Source of the DNA: Clostridiales bacterium
GTDB lineage: Bacteria > Bacillota > Clostridia > Christensenellales > Borkfalkiaceae
Reading direction: 5' to 3'
Assembly: GCA_015069495.1 (NCBI GenBank)
Contig: SVIN01000020.1
Span: forward strand, 1 to 32,702
DNA: 32,702 nucleotides
Shown piece by piece: positions 15,228 to 24,914 of the stretch (position 1 is its first letter; each line of letters starts with the position of its first letter). The position numbers were made by a program, and so were the translations under genes. The notes under the pieces were generated by a model, which saw nothing but the letters and a program-made list of their open reading frames with translations, did no database searches and had not been told where the DNA came from.

Positions 15228-16796
15228 TTACTTCAAACCTGCGTTGCTCAAATAGGTATTCCAATTATCGTTGAGCGAGGTGGTTACTTCACCCCAAATC
15301 GCATCTGCCGATTTTGCGCCTGTTTGTTGGCTCATCGCGCTGACAAAGTTCACCGCGCCGTATTCCATTGCGCCGCCGCGGGTGAATGCAAGGCTTCTTC
15401 TGCCTTCTACAATACCAACGGTTGTATACTTATTGGCAAAGTCGCTCATTGTCTTTTCGAAGGTAGACCATACTGCGGTATTGGGCGCATTTTCTGTCTT
15501 ATCAAAAGTAAGAGGCAAGGTCATGTGCGTTTTGTCGTTCATAATCATTTGCGCTTCATCCGAGAAGTAGAACGCCGCAAACTTCTTCGCACCTTCTTTC
15601 GCGGACGCATAGTTCGGGATACAAATTGCGTGCTGGCTGTAGTTTTCCCAAATCAAGGTTCTTGCTTCGTAAATAGTGTTCCAATCGCTTTCGCAAATGG
15701 TGAAATCACCGATTGCATACGTGCCGTCTGCCTGTTTAATATCATCAAGGGAAACTTCACCGTCCACCACCTTATCCACAGCGTCAATCACAGCGGAAAG
15801 TTTCGAATCACTGTTTACGTCCGTCAATTTATCTACGATTGAGCTAATAACAGGGGTGGGCATAATCGAGAAGTTTTTATACTCTGCATTGGACGTTTTC
15901 ATTTCGTTGTTCATCCAAGCGCCGTTACACATCATAACCGCTCTGCCGTTCAAGAACTTCGTCTGTTGCGTAGTGTGGTCTGCGGAGTTAGACCCTGCAA
16001 CAACGTACTGCGAATCCAATAAGGTTTCCATCACTGTCAACGCCTGATATCTGCCGTCTTTTTTGGTCAAAACCTCCAAGTTAGGTTTTTCATTTTCACT
16101 GCCCAAAACGGACGCCTCTTGTCCCAATGTCGAGAAGGTATTGTAGTAGTAGTCCAAACCATCGTATTGCACCTGCCACGTGTTGTAGAGATATTCCCAA
16201 TACCCGCCGCTAAAATAGATGAATGGTTTGCAGTTTTGTGCATTGTAATCAGTGTAAAGATCCATAACGAGTCTTCTCAGCTCATCGGTCGTCTTAGGGA
16301 TTGCATACCCTTCCATCAAATCTTCATTGTATACAAGACCGCACACACCGCCGCCATACGGAAGGGTATAATATTTTCCATCGTAGAATTTATAATTATT
16401 CAACAAGCTCGTCGAGATTTTTTCAGAAACCTTCTTACTTTCTCCTGCGTTTACCATATTCAAAACGTCGTCAAGGGGTTCTAAATATTGGAACAATGCA
16501 TTGGAAGGCACGGGTTCAAAATACAAATCCACTGTGTTGTATTTTGCCCCGTTCATGATTTTATCGGGGATTGCCGTGTTGGTCGTTTCCGAGGTTATCT
16601 CTACGTTATATTCGGGGTATTTCGCCTCGAAAGCTTCCTCGATTTTTTGAATAAATTCGTCGCCCATACCCGAACGCCAAAATGTGATTTCGATATCGGT
16701 CGCAGAGTCGTTTGCGCCCTTGTTGTTACAACCTGCAGCGCATACCGTAGTCAATGCCATTACGCTCATCAGCGCCAAACTAATTATTTTTCTCAT
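15228..16796 (-). CDS. ABC transporter sugar-binding lipoprotein (family 1)
   Basis: A 522-residue protein starting at ATG 16796 (MRKIISLALMSVMAL), with AAGGAG upstream; the frame to 16832 is rejected. The lipobox is VCAAGC. The mature protein has features of extracellular solute-binding family 1 (MalE/UgpB-like): ITFWRSGMGDEF at the start, PYGGGVCGLVYNEDLM, FLNGRAVMMCNGAWM in the middle, and a C-terminal helical part. It is longer than MalE (about 400), as is usual for oligosaccharide-binding versions in Clostridia. It delivers sugars to the two permeases encoded just upstream. Confidence 0.92.
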   Translation of the reverse strand: MRKIISLALMSVMALTTVCAAGCNNKGANDSATDIEITFWRSGMGDEFIQKIEEAFEAKYPEYNVEITSETTNTAIPDKIMNGAKYNTVDLYFEPVPSNALFQYLEPLDDVLNMVNAGESKKVSEKISTSLLNNYKFYDGKYYTLPYGGGVCGLVYNEDLMEGYAIPKTTDELRRLVMDLYTDYNAQNCKPFIYFSGGYWEYLYNTWQVQYDGLDYYYNTFSTLGQEASVLGSENEKPNLEVLTKKDGRYQALTVMETLLDSQYVVAGSNSADHTTQQTKFLNGRAVMMCNGAWMNNEMKTSNAEYKNFSIMPTPVISSIVDKLTDVNSDSKLSAVIDAVDKVVDGEVSLDDIKQADGTYAIGDFTICESDWNTIYEARTLIWENYSQHAICIPNYASAKEGAKKFAAFYFSDEAQMIMNDKTHMTLPLTFDKTENAPNTAVWSTFEKTMSDFANKYTTVGIVEGRRSLAFTRGGAMEYGAVNFVSAMSQQTGAKSADAIWGEVTTSLNDNWNTYLSNAGLK

Positions 16797-16812
16797 AAGA
16801 TTTTTCTCCTTT

Positions 16813-17676
16813 TTATTCTTTAATCCCGCCAAGGGAAATATTACTCATCATAATATTGTTGAAACAGATAAATACAATCAACGTCGGGATGGACGAAACC
16901 ATACACGCAGCAAACAACAAGTCGCGTCTTACGTAGTATTTCATGTCGAAATCAAACAAGTAAATACCAACCGACAGCGTGGGAAGTTTAGGTAAATACA
17001 GCAACTGCGCATCGTAACTGTTCCACGCGCCCATCCACGAAAGCAAGAACAACGCGCCAAGCATTGTCATACTCTGCGGTAACATTACCCTAAAGAATAC
17101 CTGCCAATCGTTTGCGCCGTCGATATACGCTGCCTCAGCGTAACTCCACGATAGGTTTTTGAAAAACGCCGCGAAATACATGTACATCGCACCAAGCCCG
17201 CCAAACGCCGTGACGACAAACAGATAATTGTTGATTAAACCCAAGTTATATATCAATTTATACATTGCCCCGCCTGAACTGTAAATAGGCAGCAACATCA
17301 CCACAAAGGATACGTAATAATAGGCTTTCGCACCGAAAAAGTTGTATTTCGTCGTTACGTAGGACAGCATAGCGCAAAGCAAAATCCCACCCGCTGCGGG
17401 TACTACTGAGAAGTAAATACTGTTAAACGTCATCTCCAAAAAGCTGGTTTTGTTGGGGGTGAACAGGGTAAAGACTTCTATAAAGTTTTTCCACTGCGCC
17501 ACCTCGGGAAACGCAAACGGTTTCATAATGTTTTCATCGTGCGTTTTCAAGGATGCGACTACACCCCAAAAGAAAATATACAAATAGGACAATGCAAATG
17601 CCGTAAACAATATAAAAATGATGGTATAAATGATTTTTTCGGCGGTAGATTTTCTGTCTAAAAATTTAATTTTCAT
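16813..17676 (-). CDS. CUT1 ABC sugar transporter permease (MalG-like)
   Basis: A 287-residue protein starting at ATG 17676 (MKIKFLDRK), with AAGGGGG upstream; residues up to 17802 overlap the other permease gene and are not used. Six membrane segments are visible. The EAA loop is present (EAAYIDGANDWQVFFRVMLP near 185-205), which docks the ATPase. It ends FNNIMMSNISLGGIKE, close to the usual MalG-type ending. Pairs with the permease at 17690 and the binding protein at 15228. No ATPase gene is in the window, so a shared MsmX/UgpC-type ATPase encoded elsewhere is expected. Confidence 0.92.
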   Translation of the reverse strand: MKIKFLDRKSTAEKIIYTIIFILFTAFALSYLYIFFWGVVASLKTHDENIMKPFAFPEVAQWKNFIEVFTLFTPNKTSFLEMTFNSIYFSVVPAAGGILLCAMLSYVTTKYNFFGAKAYYYVSFVVMLLPIYSSGGAMYKLIYNLGLINNYLFVVTAFGGLGAMYMYFAAFFKNLSWSYAEAAYIDGANDWQVFFRVMLPQSMTMLGALFLLSWMGAWNSYDAQLLYLPKLPTLSVGIYLFDFDMKYYVRRDLLFAACMVSSIPTLIVFICFNNIMMSNISLGGIKE

Positions 17677-17689
17677 CCTTTCTACCCCC

Positions 17690-18616
17690 TTAATAATCCA
17701 CGTCTTTGAACAGCTTGTTTTCTGCCCATTTCCCCAAAACAACCAATACCATCGATACCAAGGTAACCAAAATACCGATTGCCGATACGTAATTGTAAAC
17801 AACGGAATTGGGGTTGTTTGCGTTGTTTCGAATCTGGATATACTGCCATGCGCTAAAGGTCATCGTGTCATAGTCACCGTTTGTCAACAAGAATACCGCG
17901 CCCGACGAACCGAATACCGCTGAAATCAACATAATCGCTTTCAATGCAAACGTAGGCCAAATCATGGGCAGGATAATCTTAACCAACTCCGTAACCCAAT
18001 TCACCCCGTCGATTCTTGCCGATTCAATAACCCCGTCGGGAATGCGGGCAAACGACCCGCCCCAAATAATCATATCCCCGGGGAAAGACAGCCACAGCAT
18101 ATGTATCCAAACGAACGTATTTGCAAACCGAGGGTCCCCCAAAAGGTCAGGGACTTCTTGCAAGTCTAACATATTTTGTACAAGTCTCGCAATCGGGCCT
18201 TCTACACTGACAAAGTTTTTATACACGATAACCGTGATAATCCCATTGATGATGCTGGGTAAAAAGAATAAAATACGAAACTCTTTATACAGCGGGATTT
18301 TCTTGTACAAGAAGTAGGAAACCACAATCCCCCACGGGAAGATCACCAACTGAATCAAAAAGGTTTTAAAAGTATTGATAAACGCAAGCCGTATCCCGTT
18401 GGATTGATGCAGCAGATCGTCGAAAAACATTGTAAAGTTTTCAAATCCCCACTGTTTATTGAGTTGTGTATCGTAACGATAAAACGCCATTAAGATGCCG
18501 TCAAAGTTTACGTACACGTAGAATATCAGAAAGTTGATTGTGGGCAAGATAATGAAACTGATGATAAAGAAAACCCTTGCCCAGTTTGTCTTTTTGCCTT
18601 GTATAGATGCACTCAT
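17690..18616 (-). CDS. CUT1 ABC sugar transporter permease (MalF-like)
   Basis: A 308-residue protein starting at ATG 18616 (MSASIQGKKT), with AGAGGAAACG upstream; it overlaps the preceding gene by ATGA. Six membrane segments. The EAA loop reads ESARIDGVNWVTELVKIILP. The insertion typical of enterobacterial MalF is absent, as in most Gram-positive CUT1 permeases. Gene order (barrel protein, MalF-like, MalG-like, binding protein) is consistent with an oligosaccharide uptake cassette. Confidence 0.92.
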   Translation of the reverse strand: MSASIQGKKTNWARVFFIISFIILPTINFLIFYVYVNFDGILMAFYRYDTQLNKQWGFENFTMFFDDLLHQSNGIRLAFINTFKTFLIQLVIFPWGIVVSYFLYKKIPLYKEFRILFFLPSIINGIITVIVYKNFVSVEGPIARLVQNMLDLQEVPDLLGDPRFANTFVWIHMLWLSFPGDMIIWGGSFARIPDGVIESARIDGVNWVTELVKIILPMIWPTFALKAIMLISAVFGSSGAVFLLTNGDYDTMTFSAWQYIQIRNNANNPNSVVYNYVSAIGILVTLVSMVLVVLGKWAENKLFKDVDY

Positions 18617-19818
18617 AACGTTTCCTCTATCATAAAAATTCCTTCGCCTGCGTTCAACGTAAATTCGCCTACGCAATCAAAGGTTCTTACCGACGGTTGC
18701 CCGTCTTTATAAATTTTTACAGCCGTAGGTTTTTTGAACGTGAGTTTTACCGCAACAGATTGATTTTTCGACGTGTCTTCGACGTTCACAAAGATAAACC
18801 CTTCCTTGCCGTCCTCGCCCTTAAACCCGCCTACCAAACAACGCGCGTTCGTTTCCACGCTTGCTATTGAAGTAAAGTGTTCAAATGCGCAACCGTTTTG
18901 TTTATTGAACAACGCCTCGGGGTCGGTTACGGTAGAATTTACACGATGACAGCTTTCCCACGAAAGCCCAAGCAACTCGGATTCAAACGCCTTGATTTCA
19001 CCGTGAATTTTCTGCGCAAAATACCATCTTTCCGTGGGCGCGCCCTTATCAAATAAGCCTGTTTGCCGTTCGTAAAATTCGTTGGTGGTCGGCGTTTGGT
19101 AACAAAAATGCGTAAATCCTTTCGCGCCGTGCGCAAGATATCCGTACATTTGCAAACGCAAATCCGCTTCCGTAGGCGTACGATCGTTCCAGAAATTTTG
19201 ATCGCCCCCATACGCCATGCTCTGAATGAAGAAATGAGGTTTCAAACCATACTTCTTCGCGATCACCGCCGTCGTTTCCATATCCCCAAACCAACCTTCG
19301 TGCAAGAAAAATTCGTAATCACGCGTACGATGCAGGGGGTAGTAATCTATCGACAGCCAACCGCCCGCACCCTCAAAATCATGCATGAATTTTGCAAAAA
19401 TATCTACGTATTGAGGGTATGCGTTCATAATGGCGTCGTTGGGCGCATAGCTGGGATTTAAGTTGATATAAATTGGCTTGTGCGGGTACAGCGATTTTAC
19501 CTTACTCGCAAGCGCGCGTAAGGGCTGTTCATGTTCATGTAAAGGTTCGTCGAATATATTAAACGCAACAACCGCTTCGCTGTTTACCAAAGGGTGATTC
19601 AAAATGGGACAATCCTCAATTTTGTTTCTTCCTTCCAACACAACGTCAAGCCCGTATTTTTCACAAAAGCCCACCGCTTTCGTTTGCGCTTCTATCCCCT
19701 CTGCATAATCGCCGTTTAAGAATACGGCGGTGATACCGCAATCGGCGAGCTGTTTGTAATTTTCCTCAGTTGCCGGCGGTACCTGCCATATTCCGATAAA
19801 GAACTCTTTTCCGTTCAT
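18613..19818 (-). CDS. Cytoplasmic TIM-barrel glycoside-hydrolase-like protein (paralogue 2)
   Basis: A 401-residue protein with no signal peptide. The landmarks shared with the secreted paralogue at 24953 are FDEP (Asp90-Glu91), LSIDYYPLHR (Asp158), TTAVIAKKYG (182-191), GAKGFTHFCYQTP (231-243) and a C-terminal beta domain from LVGGFKGED to LNAGEGIFMIEE. At the FCY(E/Q)TP position this copy has Gln where the secreted one has Glu, so that residue cannot be an essential nucleophile in both; the DEP Glu and S-x-D Asp are the conserved carboxylates. Placed directly before the permeases, it probably processes imported oligosaccharides. GTAGGTT is a weak ribosome site. Confidence 0.72.
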   Translation of the reverse strand: MNGKEFFIGIWQVPPATEENYKQLADCGITAVFLNGDYAEGIEAQTKAVGFCEKYGLDVVLEGRNKIEDCPILNHPLVNSEAVVAFNIFDEPLHEHEQPLRALASKVKSLYPHKPIYINLNPSYAPNDAIMNAYPQYVDIFAKFMHDFEGAGGWLSIDYYPLHRTRDYEFFLHEGWFGDMETTAVIAKKYGLKPHFFIQSMAYGGDQNFWNDRTPTEADLRLQMYGYLAHGAKGFTHFCYQTPTTNEFYERQTGLFDKGAPTERWYFAQKIHGEIKAFESELLGLSWESCHRVNSTVTDPEALFNKQNGCAFEHFTSIASVETNARCLVGGFKGEDGKEGFIFVNVEDTSKNQSVAVKLTFKKPTAVKIYKDGQPSVRTFDCVGEFTLNAGEGIFMIEETL

Positions 19819-19833
19819 AACCTACGCTCTGTG

Positions 19834-21441
19834 TTAATTTTTAATGTAAAGTACGCTGATTGCGCAATCTTCCGTTGCGGTCAGCGAAGTGATAATGTCG
19901 CCTTTCGCGTTCATGACTTTATAGGTATAGCCATCCTTCGCAAATTGCACAAAGTCTACCGCTTCCCCTGCCACCGCTTTCACGATGGTTTCCGTACCCG
20001 ATGCGGATACGGTGATTTTGATATATTCTTTCTTCGCTGTACCAATCGTCAAATCCTGCGTAACGGGGGTTGTGAAATCATACTCTGCCCCGTTTACAAT
20101 CCAGTATTCGTCTTCTGCCAACGCATAAGGCGCGGTCAACACAACACCGTCTTTTACAGCGTATGTTTCCTTTGCACGTCCGTAGGATTTTACCGTCACA
20201 AAATGCATGCCATTGTAGTTGACGTCACAATCCACGGTATTGTCCATCACCTTTGTTTTGCCAAGCATGATATCGCGGACGGATTGAATTTCTTCCGCGG
20301 TCACACCTGCATCCAACAATAAGTTTTCCGTCTTTTCCGCAAGCGTTTCTCCTTCAAACGTTTTCACGTAGGTAAGCAGGTTGTTGATATTGCCAAGCAA
20401 AGCGTCTTGGTGTTTTTCCCAACTGGAGATGTAGGCAAATGCACTGAGTAAATATTCGTTGACAATCGTCTGTTCCTCCACACCAAGCAAGCCGTTCAGC
20501 AAAGCCACGGCTGTCCCCGTACGGTCTCTGCCAACCGAACAGTGCATCACGATGGGATAATTATCCTTGTTTGCAAAGGTAGAGAAGATGGTCTTAATCG
20601 CTGCTTTCGATTCTGCCGTATTGATACCGTTTGCGTAAAGAGGCGCGGGCGTCGCGTTGACATAGTTGATTTCTAAAGGGTTGGGTTTGCCTTCGCCGAC
20701 CGCCCTCAAATCCAAATCTGTTTTAATACCAAGTTCCATCGCGGTTGCTTTACCCGTTTCGGTTACATCGTCCAAACGCGCCGTACGATAAATCAAACCT
20801 TGCATCGTTTTACCATTGGGGGTTGCGTAACCGCCCACGTCGCGGGTGTTAGATACCCCATCGATATCCACTGTGCGCGCACCCGCTTTGGTTGTAAATT
20901 CGAAGATATCCGAACGAACCTGCGCAGTGCCGTTGTTTGCAATAACCTGCCAGTAGTAATCCGTACCTGAATACAAGGTGTTGCCAAGGTTTACCGAGGT
21001 GGATTCTACCGTTTCCGAATACACCACCTGCGTAAAGTTTTTGTCCAACGCCACGTTGACGGTGTAGTTATCCGCCTTGCTTGCATACTGCCAACGCAAA
21101 ACGTTTCCAACGGGCGCGAAATCATCGCAAACGTTATAACATCTAAGAAGTTCTTCCGTGTCAGGAAGGAGTCCCGTTTTTGAAAATTCTTGCATTTCAG
21201 GGCGGAAATAGTAATATTTTGCGATTTCTGCCTGTGTGGGGTTGGTCAACGCCAAAACGCTTTCAATCCCCGAATGCACCACGCTGACCGTCGCACCGTC
21301 ATACGGAGTCAATGCCGTGATTTCGCTGCTGAATTTCACCACGTCCATAGCTTCTGCGTTGCCTTGAATATTTGCGCAAACGGTAACGGACGTAATCGCC
21401 GCCAATGCCGTTGCGATACTGATTTTCCAATTATTCTTCAT
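19834..21441 (-). CDS. Secreted tyrosine-phosphatase-like protein with Fn3-like domain
   Basis: A 535-residue protein starting at ATG 21441 (MKNNWKISIA), with AAGGAGG upstream; it overlaps the previous gene by 11 bases. The signal peptide covers about residues 1-31. An Fn3-like domain lies near 105-187. A Y_phosphatase3-type domain spans 190-405, with SNTRDVGGY at 197-205 and the active-site loop HCSVGRDRTG (Cys301, Arg307). A beta-rich tail completes it. All key residues of a Cys-based phosphatase are present. In this locus it may dephosphorylate a sugar phosphate or phosphate ester outside the cell rather than a protein. No membrane anchor is seen. Confidence 0.82.
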   Translation of the reverse strand: MKNNWKISIATALAAITSVTVCANIQGNAEAMDVVKFSSEITALTPYDGATVSVVHSGIESVLALTNPTQAEIAKYYYFRPEMQEFSKTGLLPDTEELLRCYNVCDDFAPVGNVLRWQYASKADNYTVNVALDKNFTQVVYSETVESTSVNLGNTLYSGTDYYWQVIANNGTAQVRSDIFEFTTKAGARTVDIDGVSNTRDVGGYATPNGKTMQGLIYRTARLDDVTETGKATAMELGIKTDLDLRAVGEGKPNPLEINYVNATPAPLYANGINTAESKAAIKTIFSTFANKDNYPIVMHCSVGRDRTGTAVALLNGLLGVEEQTIVNEYLLSAFAYISSWEKHQDALLGNINNLLTYVKTFEGETLAEKTENLLLDAGVTAEEIQSVRDIMLGKTKVMDNTVDCDVNYNGMHFVTVKSYGRAKETYAVKDGVVLTAPYALAEDEYWIVNGAEYDFTTPVTQDLTIGTAKKEYIKITVSASGTETIVKAVAGEAVDFVQFAKDGYTYKVMNAKGDIITSLTATEDCAISVLYIKN

Positions 21442-24400
21442 CGGATTCCTCCTTTTTACGCATAAGAGCGCATGCGCCTGCCGCACCGATCATCATCGTC
21501 AAACCGCCTGTAAGCAACGAACCCTTACAGCCTTTTTTGCCTTCATCGTTGCTGTCATTGTTGCTGTCCGCGCTGTCATTGTTGTTCGTGCTGTTTCCGC
21601 TGTTGTCACCGCCCGTGGTATAGGAGACTTCCAATTCGATATCTTCCGTAACGATGACAAAGTCGGTGGCGTCGCCATTCTGTTTTATAACCGTCGTTTT
21701 GCCTTCGATATCAAATATGCTAAGGTCAAGCTGTGCACCGTAAGTTACGTAAAGAATCTGCGTTTCACCTGCGAGGGTTACGGTAACTTTGTAATAAACG
21801 TCGCTCTTGATAAATTTCGCCGTCAATGCAACGTCGCTTGTGACGATATCATTGTCAAAATCCCACTTTGTATCGCCAACGTACCATCCGTCGAAGGTAT
21901 ATTGATATTTTTCCGTAGCATCCTTGGTAGGATCTGCGGGCTTTTCAATCTTTGCGCCATATACGTATTCGGTTGCGCTGGTACCGTCAAAGGTAACCGT
22001 ATATCTCTTTTCAGCCTTCACGGTCACACGAACGGTTTCCGTAACGTAGTTGCCGTTGGCATCCGTTGCGGTGACAAGACAGTTCCAAACGCCTGCGTTC
22101 ATTTTACCATCGCTGAATGCACCGTCGTCCCAAATAAATTCGGGTGTAAGTTCCGTCCAACCGTCACTCGCTTTCGCGTCAATTTCAGGCACTGCGTCCC
22201 CTTCGTTCAAGACGATTTCCTGCTTGCTGTAAATGGTCAAAATCGGGTCAAAAATATCCCCTTGCTTATAATCTTTCACCTTGGAGCTTCTGCCTGCGCT
22301 GTATACCAAGATACCGCCGCCAATGTAAGTACCTGCGGGGGTAATATCGTTGATTTCCAAAATCTTTGCGCCGCTGCCGCCAACCGTGATCGAATACTTA
22401 CCATCCGTTTCTTTTACGGAAATTTCAAGTTGCATTTCCACACCGTTTGCAATACCGAAATCCGCTTCACCGAGCAAGATATGTTCGTCACCGCTCCCGC
22501 CCATGGTTGCATCGTAAACGTATACTTTGTTACCGATAAAGAAGATACGCCAGCCATCCCAAAGATTGGTGCTGTTAAGATATACCGCAAGACCACCGTA
22601 GGGCATGTAATTGAGAATCGCTTCATTGGTGGAATATACCATCTTCAAGCTGACGTCGCCATCAAAGCCTTCTACCGCCGCCAACATGCCTTCCGCACCG
22701 AGTTCATAACGGCTTTCCCCGATGATATCGGATACGGTTACGTAATCTTCTTCGGTGGGCATGGTTTCGCATTCGCCTACTACCCAAGTACCGCCAATCA
22801 ACGAAAGGGTGATTTCGGGCAACCAATAATTTTCAAAAGGCGTTTCCGCTTCCACTTTCATCACCGTGATGGGATATTCTTCCGTGGGGTAAAGCGCCGC
22901 CGTCGGCAAATCAATCGCCATGTGGTTCGCGCCATGCGAATACTTAATGCTTGCGCCTTCCATATCGCTGAGTTTTACACCGTTTACGGTGATACCCGCC
23001 ATCGTAATTGCGCTGTTGGAGTTGCTAACCGCGTCGCCAAGCATTTCCACATTAAAATCCAAAAGGGTCAATCGTGTACCCGCTTGCGTGAAAATATTAT
23101 TATTCCAAGTATTTACTTCCGTAAACTCTGCAATGGGCTGAGGAGCGCTCCATTGACCGTTTTTCAGCTTCAGTTCGATATCTTCCGCAAATTCGTACAC
23201 CGTAGAATTGTCACCGCCGATTGTAAAAATCGCGCCTGCGGGAATTGCAAGTGTGGAATTTGCTTCGGGCAGGGTTGCAAAACGCAGGACTATGCCGTTT
23301 TCCCAACCAATCCATCTACCGCAAACAAAGGAAAGATTGTTCGTATCTACGGGTTGACCGTTCAAGGTCATCTTGGCATACACGTCGCTGTAATCGCCGT
23401 TCAAGTCACCGCCTACAAGCCCGTCGATTTGCATGAACGTACAGTACGTTTCGCTGTAGAAGAAGTTGTTCCAAGTTTGATTTATCTTCGTAAGCGTTAC
23501 TTCTTCCGTTTCCACGGGTTCGGGATCCACGGGAGGTTGAGGGTCAACGGGAGGTTGCGTGTTGTCCGCTACCCATGCCGTACCGTTGAAGGTAAAGGTC
23601 AAATCCGCAGGAATTTCATATATATTGGTATCTTCCCCGCCAATGCTAAATCTTGCCCCCGCGGGGAATACAAGCGTTGCACCCGCTTCGGGGGTGGTGA
23701 CCATACGCATCATAAGACCGCCGTTTGCGCCTACCCAATAAGGACAGATGAAAGAGAAATTTGCCGTATCCAAGGGCTGATTGTTCAATTTTGCCTTTGC
23801 AAGCAAATCGCTGTAATCGCCATCCAACGCGCCATTGCCGATTCCACCGTCAAAATGGAAGAAGGTGCAATAGGTATTTTCATAGAAATAGTTATTCCAC
23901 GTCGAATTGATATTGGTAAACGTTACCGACTTTGCGGGGGTGAAAACTTCCCACGCTGTACCGTTGAATTTCAAACAGATATCATTGGTCAATTGGTATA
24001 CGTTGGTATCCGCGCCACCAACGTCAAAGGTTGCGCCCGCCTTGATAATCAATTCATCCCCTACCGTGGGCGCGGTTGCGCTGAACATAATTATGTAATT
24101 GCATGCTTGGTCAGGTCCCGCAATATAAGAAGCCGAGCAAAAATCAAAATACGAAGCCCCGCCGTTTATGGTCGTGTTCGCCTTGATATCCGACCAATCG
24201 TCGCCTTGGGTATAATAGCCGCTGGTCTGCACACCGTCAAAATGCAATACGGTATAGTGCATACCGTTAGCCATAATTTCCGTATTATTATTCCAAGAAG
24301 TATTGATATTCGTAAAGGTTACGGCGGTGGTAGCCACTTCAGGCTTTGTATTGATGATGATTTCATCAATGTAATATGCGGTCGCGCCACTCTTTACACG

Positions 24401-24892
24401 CGCACCTACCGCAATAGGGTTGGAGAGATAGCCGTTCGCATCCTTCATTTGCGCAATCGCCGCGGAGGAAAGGGTTATTTCCACCCAACTGGACATATCC
24501 ACTACATCGTTTTGTGCCCAATTGCCCTCCACCAATGCAGCTCTGAAACTGTCGTTTGCGCCATATTCGGGGGAGTAAATTCTTACAACGATACTCTCGA
24601 CCGCGCTTGCTTTCACCTGTGGAGCGCTTACCATAACGAATGCCGTTGATTGAGCGTTTTCATTGATTTTCAACACCGCGCCGTTTGCGCCTGCAATCCC
24701 TTCCACGTATTCAAACGTATTACCGCCATATTGACCTAACACGATTTGACCTTCATTGGTAAATTCCGTTTCAAAGGTCGTCCCTTCCGCGCTTGCTTTA
24801 TAGGAAATCGCCTGAGCACCGCCCGCAGCAAAGCACATTGCGCTTACCGCTGTCAATACGGATAATGCGATTTTTCTTTTCATCTTTCTCAT
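21431..24892 (-). CDS. Giant surface protein with four WNN repeats, LamG-like and InlB-like domains
   Basis: A 1153-residue protein starting at ATG 24892 with AAGGAG eight bases upstream. Signal peptide about 1-35; N-terminal jelly-roll (38-190) like that of the protein at 27322; four repeats of about 115-125 residues starting FTNINTSWNN (about 195), FTNINSTWNN (about 323), LTKINQTWNN (about 459) and FTEVNTWNNN (about 582); a PQPPVDPEP linker between the second and third; a LamG-like domain (about 715-870); an Ig-like domain (875-955); an InlB/Flg_new-type repeat (957-1025); a Ser/Asn/Asp-rich spacer; and the ending KKGCKG, helix, RKKEESDEE. Probably a multivalent glycan-capturing scaffold. 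The WNN repeat family is not one I can name. Confidence 0.82.
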   Translation of the reverse strand: MRKMKRKIALSVLTAVSAMCFAAGGAQAISYKASAEGTTFETEFTNEGQIVLGQYGGNTFEYVEGIAGANGAVLKINENAQSTAFVMVSAPQVKASAVESIVVRIYSPEYGANDSFRAALVEGNWAQNDVVDMSSWVEITLSSAAIAQMKDANGYLSNPIAVGARVKSGATAYYIDEIIINTKPEVATTAVTFTNINTSWNNNTEIMANGMHYTVLHFDGVQTSGYYTQGDDWSDIKANTTINGGASYFDFCSASYIAGPDQACNYIIMFSATAPTVGDELIIKAGATFDVGGADTNVYQLTNDICLKFNGTAWEVFTPAKSVTFTNINSTWNNYFYENTYCTFFHFDGGIGNGALDGDYSDLLAKAKLNNQPLDTANFSFICPYWVGANGGLMMRMVTTPEAGATLVFPAGARFSIGGEDTNIYEIPADLTFTFNGTAWVADNTQPPVDPQPPVDPEPVETEEVTLTKINQTWNNFFYSETYCTFMQIDGLVGGDLNGDYSDVYAKMTLNGQPVDTNNLSFVCGRWIGWENGIVLRFATLPEANSTLAIPAGAIFTIGGDNSTVYEFAEDIELKLKNGQWSAPQPIAEFTEVNTWNNNIFTQAGTRLTLLDFNVEMLGDAVSNSNSAITMAGITVNGVKLSDMEGASIKYSHGANHMAIDLPTAALYPTEEYPITVMKVEAETPFENYWLPEITLSLIGGTWVVGECETMPTEEDYVTVSDIIGESRYELGAEGMLAAVEGFDGDVSLKMVYSTNEAILNYMPYGGLAVYLNSTNLWDGWRIFFIGNKVYVYDATMGGSGDEHILLGEADFGIANGVEMQLEISVKETDGKYSITVGGSGAKILEINDITPAGTYIGGGILVYSAGRSSKVKDYKQGDIFDPILTIYSKQEIVLNEGDAVPEIDAKASDGWTELTPEFIWDDGAFSDGKMNAGVWNCLVTATDANGNYVTETVRVTVKAEKRYTVTFDGTSATEYVYGAKIEKPADPTKDATEKYQYTFDGWYVGDTKWDFDNDIVTSDVALTAKFIKSDVYYKVTVTLAGETQILYVTYGAQLDLSIFDIEGKTTVIKQNGDATDFVIVTEDIELEVSYTTGGDNSGNSTNNNDSADSNNDSNDEGKKGCKGSLLTGGLTMMIGAAGACALMRKKEESDEE

Positions 24893-24914
24893 GATTTTTT
24901 CTCCTTAATCTCTC

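Noticed and set aside
21902-24649. Very long open frame (915 codons) on the plus strand
   Set aside because: It lies wholly antisense to the 1153-residue surface protein gene, has no plausible ribosome site or domain, and reflects codon bias of the real gene. The other plus-strand frames inside minus-strand genes are rejected for the same reason.
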